Part shown: piece by piece, positions 58,766 to 64,000 of the stretch
How positions within the stretch are numbered: position 1 is the first letter of the stretch
Layout: each line of letters opens with the position of its first letter
Source: Allodiplogaster sudhausi
Lineage: Eukaryota; Nematoda; Chromadorea; Rhabditida; Diplogasteridae
Reading direction: 5' to 3'
Length of the DNA stretch: 64,000 nt
NCBI GenBank assembly: GCA_945643635.1
Contig: CALZFC010000017.1
Coordinates: 5,936,501 to 6,000,500 of the forward strand
Program-made: the position numbers and the translations under genes
The notes under the pieces: generated by a model
The model's database searches: none
Told to the model about the DNA's origin: nothing
Seen by the model: the letters and a program-made list of their open reading frames with translations, nothing else

Positions 58766-58850
58766 AGATTTGCTCGGCGTGAGCATCGATTCATGGCAAA
58801 GGAGGACAACGATGAAGACGATGGCCACTGGAAACACGCCCAAAATTGTA
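58766..58850 (-). pseudogene. srd receptor exon relic
   Basis: On the - strand it reads GVFPVAIVFIVVLL, matching PVAAIFLIVLRR in exon 5 of the nearby Srd-type gene, then diverges. It is 220 bp beyond that gene's stop. Also similar at DNA level to 62600-62700. The + strand frame starting MAKEDNDEDD is only its complement. Confidence 0.55.
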
Positions 58851-59065
58851 CTCTATCCTTGGTCGAGGAACCATGTTTACACTTGCATCAAAGAATGTTG
58901 AAAACATTTGTACTTATGTTTTACGGAATTTATATCGATACGACGCTGCCTGACGACGAATTCGGCCGGCGGCAGACAAGTCGTTCGAGAAATCTTGAAA
59001 GCATTCCAGAAGGAAACATTTATCGAGTAATCAACACGTTTTGAAGTAGTAGAAGCAGGATTCTG

Positions 59066-60659
59066 CTACTTCTCGACTGACATTCTGTATGGCGAGACAA
59101 AGTAGAAAGTAACGAGTGGACTGGTCGCGGTCGCCATCGCGGTAACCTGACTTATGTTCGAGTGGTGGAAGAAATGCGAAATAGGGAGCGAGTCTACGAG
59201 GAGTGGCGCGAAAGAGATATTTCTAGACGCGAACCGCTTCTAAGCTATACTCCAAAATCACGTTATTGCAGACGCGAAACCACATAAGCATGAAGAAGGT
59301 GATTGTAAAGAGGAAGAAGACCGGCAACGCCGCTTGCAGAGTGAGGGCCTGGGAGATTTTGAATTATTAATCTTTCACAATAAATTTTTTTTTTTATTGA
59401 TTTTTTCAGACCATGAGCATTCCCTAGCAAATCCGAAAATAATTGAATTTTCTTTTTTCTCCTATACTGTACTCCAGAAACATGGTGTCACATGCCATGA
59501 CAAGTTGCTTGTGCAGTGCTCGAGTCTTTGGCGAAATGTTATCGGAGCGCGCTTCTAGACGCTTCAGAGAAAGACGCCGGAGCACGATGAGGAAGATAGC
59601 AGCCACCGGAGGCATGAAGAACACCCAGCCGGCCGTCGCAGCTGAAGCTGGCGCCAACATTCGAAGGTGGCCTATTTGAAGACAAAACATTAAAATAGGC
59701 AAGTATTAATACAACCAAAGAATATCAATTCCTAGAGCTTATGTATATGATCAATATAAAAACATACCAGCAATGGCCAAGTCATCCTGGTTGTACTGCG
59801 GAAGAAGTTTGTGAAATTGAGCACGAATCGCCTTTTCGTCGTCGAATGCGTAGAGTTCAAAATACATCTGAGCTCTTATTAACATATTCCTTCAAGTTAA
59901 AGTATTATCAATCATCAAATAATGTGAAAACGAAACCATGAGCATGAAGGATGGAATGTAGAGAAGCGCAATATCGACGCACACTCGCGGCAGACGAGGA
60001 TCGAAGTTGTCGAGGACGTGGTATCTGCAATGCTTCAGCATTAGTTTGATATCGCTCAAACTATTTTAGAGTGGCGTTTTTTTTATATTTTGTTCACCTG
60101 GCTTATTGCAAATAGGTGTTAATGTTTTCTGAATCGTTAAAAAAAAATTTGACATTTATTTTCGATTGGTGTTCACGGGATTCCACGAAATAATGATATT
60201 ACCGGAAGACGAAACAAGCGGAGAGGAGCAGGAACCACATGCCTGTGGCGTGAATGAGCATTCCGCAGGCACGCGTGCAGGTGGCGATAGAGACGAGGGC
60301 GCAGGGCCCGTTGAAGACGTAGAAGAGAGACGGCGAGGTGGGGATGTATCTGTGATTGAGATCAGGTTGCGGTGGTGAAAACATATTAATCTCGTACACT
60401 CTTAGCACCAAAATCTGCCGAAGAAATGGGTCGCTTTCTTTGGTAAAATTGATAAGAATAACCTGGTCATAGTGAATAAAGCGAGCGTGCAGCAAATGAG
60501 TTCGACGGCAGCGACGTTGGCGAGGAGGACAGAGAAGGCGCGGAGGGAGGGAGGAGTGCGGAGAGCGATGGCCACCAGGAGGAGGGCATTCGCGAGCAGG
60601 CCAAGGCCACAGCTCAGGAAGGAGAACGACGAGATCAATACCTCGCCTGTCGAGTGCAT
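59066..60659 (-). CDS. Srd-type serpentine chemoreceptor (7TM GPCR)
   Basis: Exons 60659-60463, 60349-60203, 60024-59937, 59867-59768, 59671-59496, 59348-59235 and 59146-59066 join to 300 residues, the usual size for nematode chemoreceptors of the Str superfamily. Family marks: LLANALLLVAIALRTPPSLR (TM1 and first loop); RYIPTSPSLFYVFNGPCALV with a conserved Cys after TM2; LLYIPSFML; DDLAIAG before TM5; PKTRALHKQLVM followed by ALTLQAALPVF (TM6); SPLVTFYFVSPYR (TM7 and the PYR motif). These receptors sit in sensory-neuron cilia and detect odours or pheromones (family knowledge). Intron 5 appears to use a GC donor (ATG/GCATGT); a GT donor six bases earlier would delete Val-Met. The start chosen puts ten residues before TM1; an in-frame upstream ATG lacks support. 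Confidence 0.88.
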
Positions 60660-61823
60660 CTGCCAATATGTATAAGAAGTAATGGACAGATTTATTTTCA
60701 AAATTATATGAAAGCTTTGAAAGAACACAAGGATCGTCTAATGCGGAATGGCAATGATTGAAACGAAGACATAAAGGTCAGCACACAATCAAACATAACA
60801 AAATGTCTCTTGTACTTTTGCATGCAAAACTTCTTTCGCATGCGAAACTTTCGCATGGGGAAACGACAGGGAAAAGAGAGCGAGAATGCAGTCTCTAACA
60901 TCAAACTTCTTGAGTTTGGAAGAAACGACAAAACGCTGCCTTTTATTTCAACATCAAGCGGTTTGAAGGTTAATTTTTTTAATTTTCCCAGACAGTTCGG
61001 GGAATGAGCAAAAGGTAATAAAAAAGACTTCCAATGTATGGGGGACTATGATTCTTGCATCCATTCTGTCTTGAAATCCGATACATTTTTAGATTTGTTT
61101 CAATGACCTCTCTATCTGTGCAATCTCAGTGCACTTCTATGTCACACACTATGATTTACTGAGCGTGAATATTAGTATTAAATTGCGGGAGGTTCCATTG
61201 CACTACCTTCTTTGTGAAATATTTCGCATTAATTGTCTCGGAATGGAATGTGCGCTACTTGCTTTTTCATTTTCAATTTAATTCTAACAATAAGAACGTG
61301 GTATCCGGCAGATGTGTTATTCATGTCTAATGCATTTTTCAAGCAAATCGATTCTGATTGTCTCGGACTCCTCTCTATCAGAGGAAATAGCGTATATGAG
61401 TCTAAATACAGGTTCTTTTATGAGAATAATGAGGTTTGCAGCATGATATTTGGTTCTAAGCTCCACCTCTAGAATTGGCTTACAAACCGGGTGGTGCAAC
61501 AATTTCTCATCCAATCTGGAGTTGCGCCTTCTGGACTTCTCTCTCTCTTCATGTTGGCATCAATATAGTTTTCCTCGAATGCTTATTGTCTTTACAAACA
61601 TGTATTCAAAAAATAGGTGAGCAATTCTACCATTCCACTAGGTCGCCACACTGACTGATAAACAGTTAATGCCTTCAAGTTGTATGGTTTGTGTAACACC
61701 ACAATCTCATTCTTAACAAGGTGAACCTTTTTTTAGTTCACCGTGCGGTATTCCGAAAACATTGAAAAAAGATAAATGAATAGTCAACTGGCCTTATGGC
61801 ATGACAAACTAACAGGCTCACAG
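60660..61823. other. intergenic, nothing recognised
   Basis: Presumed 5' flank of the receptor gene and unique AT-rich sequence. No supported exon. Confidence 0.5.
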
Positions 61824-61831
61824 CAGGCGAC

Positions 61832-62251
61832 CAGAGGTGGAACGGGCCGGCCCAAATTTCCAAGGCCCTCTAGGGCCGGGCCGGGCCGGGCCCAACCTTG
61901 GGCCCGGCCCTGGGCCCGATTGGGCCCGATTTTCGCAATTGTGCTAGCGAACTTGCACATAACCGACCGAACTCTCATAATATTGCAGTTCAGCAGGAGT
62001 CGTATTTCGATTCGGAATTAAATAAATGAGAAGCCTTCTGTACGGGAAGCTAAAAGTAAATTTTGCTATAAGAAAATTACGAATTAGAATTTGGAATCTG
62101 ACATTTTTTTTTAAATCGGGCCCACCGGGCCGGCCCGGGCCGGCCGGGCCCAAAATTCAAGGGCCCGAAATCTGAGGGCCGGGCCGGGCCGAGATTCTGG
62201 GCCCTAAGGGCCGGCCGGGCCCAAAAAAAGTTGGGCCAGTTTCCACCTCTG
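61832..62251. mobile_element. non-autonomous hAT-type element, 420 bp
   Basis: Terminal inverted repeats CAGAGGTGGAA at both ends, flanked by a perfect 8-bp duplication CAGGCGAC (61824-61831 and 62252-62259). An 8-bp duplication and CAG-type ends are typical of the hAT superfamily. Both subterminal regions are GC-rich runs of GGGCC/GGCCC words, inverted relative to each other; the middle is AT-rich. No coding capacity. Confidence 0.9.
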
Positions 62252-62599
62252 CAGGCGACATCTCGCCATTCTATCATAAAAACAACCATTATTAAAAAAA
62301 AAAACTAAAATTTATATTTAAAGAAAAAACAACTTATTTTTCATCTAATTCAAACTACAACTTGCGAGAATAATAGAGAGAAAAATGCGTGTCTCTAAGA
62401 TGCTGTTGCGGTAGAACCAAATTTAAAATAAAACAGACGCTAGCACCTATGGAAATTTTATTAATTTAGACTAATAAAATTATTACAAGCGACCAAATAA
62501 AAAAGAGAATTGTATGCACATTCTATGAAATTTTTTATTAATTATTAAAATTGTTTGATCGACATTAGCTGGACGAGCTGGCTATTTATGGAGCGCGTT

Positions 62600-62700
62600 C
62601 TTATCCATTTTTCCTCGCCGTGAGCTTCGAGTCGCCGCAGAGCACGGCACCGGAGGACAACGATGAAGACGACGGCCACCGGAACTTGACTAAGAAGGTC
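62600..62700 (-). pseudogene. srd receptor exon 5 relic
   Basis: The - strand reads VPVAVVFIVVLR, then ALRRLEA, parallel to PVAAIFLIVLRR and LKRLEARS of the intact receptor, before breaking down. No other exon of a second receptor is visible nearby. Confidence 0.6.
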
Positions 62701-62999
62701 GGGAAAGAGAAAGGGTGGATGTTCAGTTTAAAGGAGCCAAAACTCATTCTTGAATTCTCGCCTTTTGCTTGAAACAAGGGTAACAGTGCATGTGTTTTAG
62801 AGAGAGGTGACTGCAAAGGTTAGGAAAACCGTAACTGATTGTTGTTGAGTAACGTGCTCCTTTAATGGCATATGTAGATAGAGCCGACTCAATTCTTCAA
62901 TCCTAACAGCTAATCAGCCGTGCATTCAATTTGTCTACGTTTTGGAACAAGTTCGACATTAGTATAGATACAGCTTGGTCGGAACTTCATGTAGCAAGA

Positions 63000-63288
63000 A
63001 GTTAAAACTCTTGCTGATAATGAGTAATTTTGAAGTCCAGTCGTATAAATAAATGAGAAGCCTTTTGAACGGGAAGTTAAAAGACGTAAGTTTCGCTAAG
63101 AAAATGACGAAATAAAAATTGGAATTTGACATTTTTTAATAATCGGGCCGGCCGGGCCCACATTTCGAGGACCCGGGCCGGCCGGGCTCAAAATTCAAGG
63201 GCCCTAAAACTGCGGGCCGGCCGGGCCGAGATTTTAGGCCCTAAGGGCCGGCCAGGCCCAAAAAAGTTGGGAGAACTTGCATCTCTGT
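63000..63288. mobile_element. decayed copy of the hAT-type element
   Basis: From about 63036 it parallels 62010-62251, including AAATAAATGAGAAGCCTT and the GGGCCGGCC-rich right part. The right end is mutated (GCATCTCTG for CCACCTCTG) and the left end is missing; no target duplication. The left limit is approximate. Confidence 0.65.
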
Positions 63289-63359
63289 CTATGAGTAAAT
63301 AAATGAAGAAAGAAAAATATGTGGATTCCACTATATTAACCGGGATACATTCGCTTTAC

Positions 63360-63450
63360 CGGAAATTGAATTTTAATAGAAAGATTGGCTGTAAAAATCG
63401 AACTGTTTTCCCGGGACGGAAATTGAACCCTGCCCTTGAAAATTTCGCCT
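63360..63450 (-). pseudogene. decayed orphan unit of the tRNA-Asp repeat
   Basis: TTGAATTTTAATAGAAAGA at 63367 parallels the spacer TTGAATTTAAAAGAAAGG, and TTTTCCCGGGACGGAAATTG followed by AACCCTGC parallels the 3' half of the tRNA in the T65 sublineage (TCCCGGGACGGGAATTGAAC). The anticodon half is unrecognisable. It has the same orientation as the leftward array blocks. Confidence 0.65.
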
Positions 63451-64000
63451 ATTACAGCTATTCTGCTGCGACACATTTAAGGTTGAGATTTGCATTATAG
63501 AAATTGTTCCCGGATGTGACTTGTCCTATCCATTTCATTTGTTTTCACGTAAAGATTGTGACCTCGATGATTTAAAACAATGTCATTTGTATGAACGCGC
63601 ATTTTGACTTCTGGAATCTGCTCTGGCTGGTCCGCGGTTTCAACAATCGTCTGTTATGATACTCGTAAATTTATTTTTTTTCTTAAAAGATACTGAATAT
63701 ACTTCCTTTGATTCGAGGCAGTCATTGTGAGAATAGCGTTTGATTATCTTGCCTACTTTTGTTAAGTTCCTTTCAAAAAGAACAAAACATCATTTCTAAG
63801 GATACTGAGCCTCTTCCCCTTGAAACAAATCATAGGGCTCTGCAGTCTACAATTATTCTATGGCAGCACGTTCGCTGAGCAATACATAGGCCATCGAATA
63901 TGTTGCATCAAACGTATGACAAAGACTTTCACTTTCAGTAATGCCGGCCTTGATGTGAAGAAATGACTAATTGAACCTCTCTATATGTTTTGAAGTTACG
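63451..64000. other. window end, nothing recognised
   Basis: AT-rich unique sequence; no supported exon, RNA gene or repeat. Confidence 0.5.

Noticed and set aside
58793..59044. 83-residue + strand frame beginning MAKEDNDEDD
   Set aside because: Its start is the complement of the srd relic and the rest has no recognisable features or splice context.

Overview
The window is nuclear DNA of a nematode. The clearest sign is a seven-exon chemoreceptor gene of the nematode-specific Srd type. Short GT-AG introns, (GA)n/(CT)n-filled introns and abundant inverted-repeat transposons agree with this. Genus is not determined; a diplogastrid/rhabditine worm is only a guess.

Layout. (1) 1-44026: a giant tandem array of a 350-360 bp unit, each unit carrying one 72-nt tRNA-Asp(GTC) gene with its own oligo-T Pol III terminator. 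I count 101 complete-length copies plus 2 partial ones: 26 complete on + up to 9237, then, after a tail-to-tail inversion at about 9442, 75 complete on -. (2) 30355-37949: a 7595-bp DNA transposon inserted in a spacer of the array, flanked by CATATG, with 1692-bp terminal inverted repeats. On the - strand it holds an 18-exon gene that splices into an uninterrupted 1108-codon reading frame with DDE-transposase-like motifs. (3) 44043-45925 (-): the first six exons of an unrecognised gene, whose sixth intron runs into the tRNA array after about 17 bp. (4) 46.0-50.4 kb: no gene found; inverted-repeat elements, tRNA-like relics and (CT)n tracts. (5) 50654-53536 (-): a nine-exon gene for a secreted Ala/Pro/Ser/Thr/Tyr-rich protein, all introns in phase 0, with exons 2-5 related to each other; 54.9-56.9 kb holds a rearranged, mostly inverted pseudogene copy flanked by direct copies of another segment. 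(6) 57931-58083: a truncated ubiquitin reading frame. (7) 59066-60659 (-): the intact Srd-type receptor gene, with srd exon relics on both sides. (8) 61.8-63.3 kb: a non-autonomous hAT-type element with a perfect 8-bp target duplication and a decayed copy. (9) about 63360-63450: a lone decayed unit of the tRNA-Asp repeat, 19 kb from the array.

How parts relate. The array, its inversion and its higher-order blocks look like products of unequal exchange; the transposon split one unit later; the gene at 44-46 kb either lost its 3' half to the array or carries the array in an intron. All exon joins were made by eye from splice signals and reading frame and have no transcript support here.
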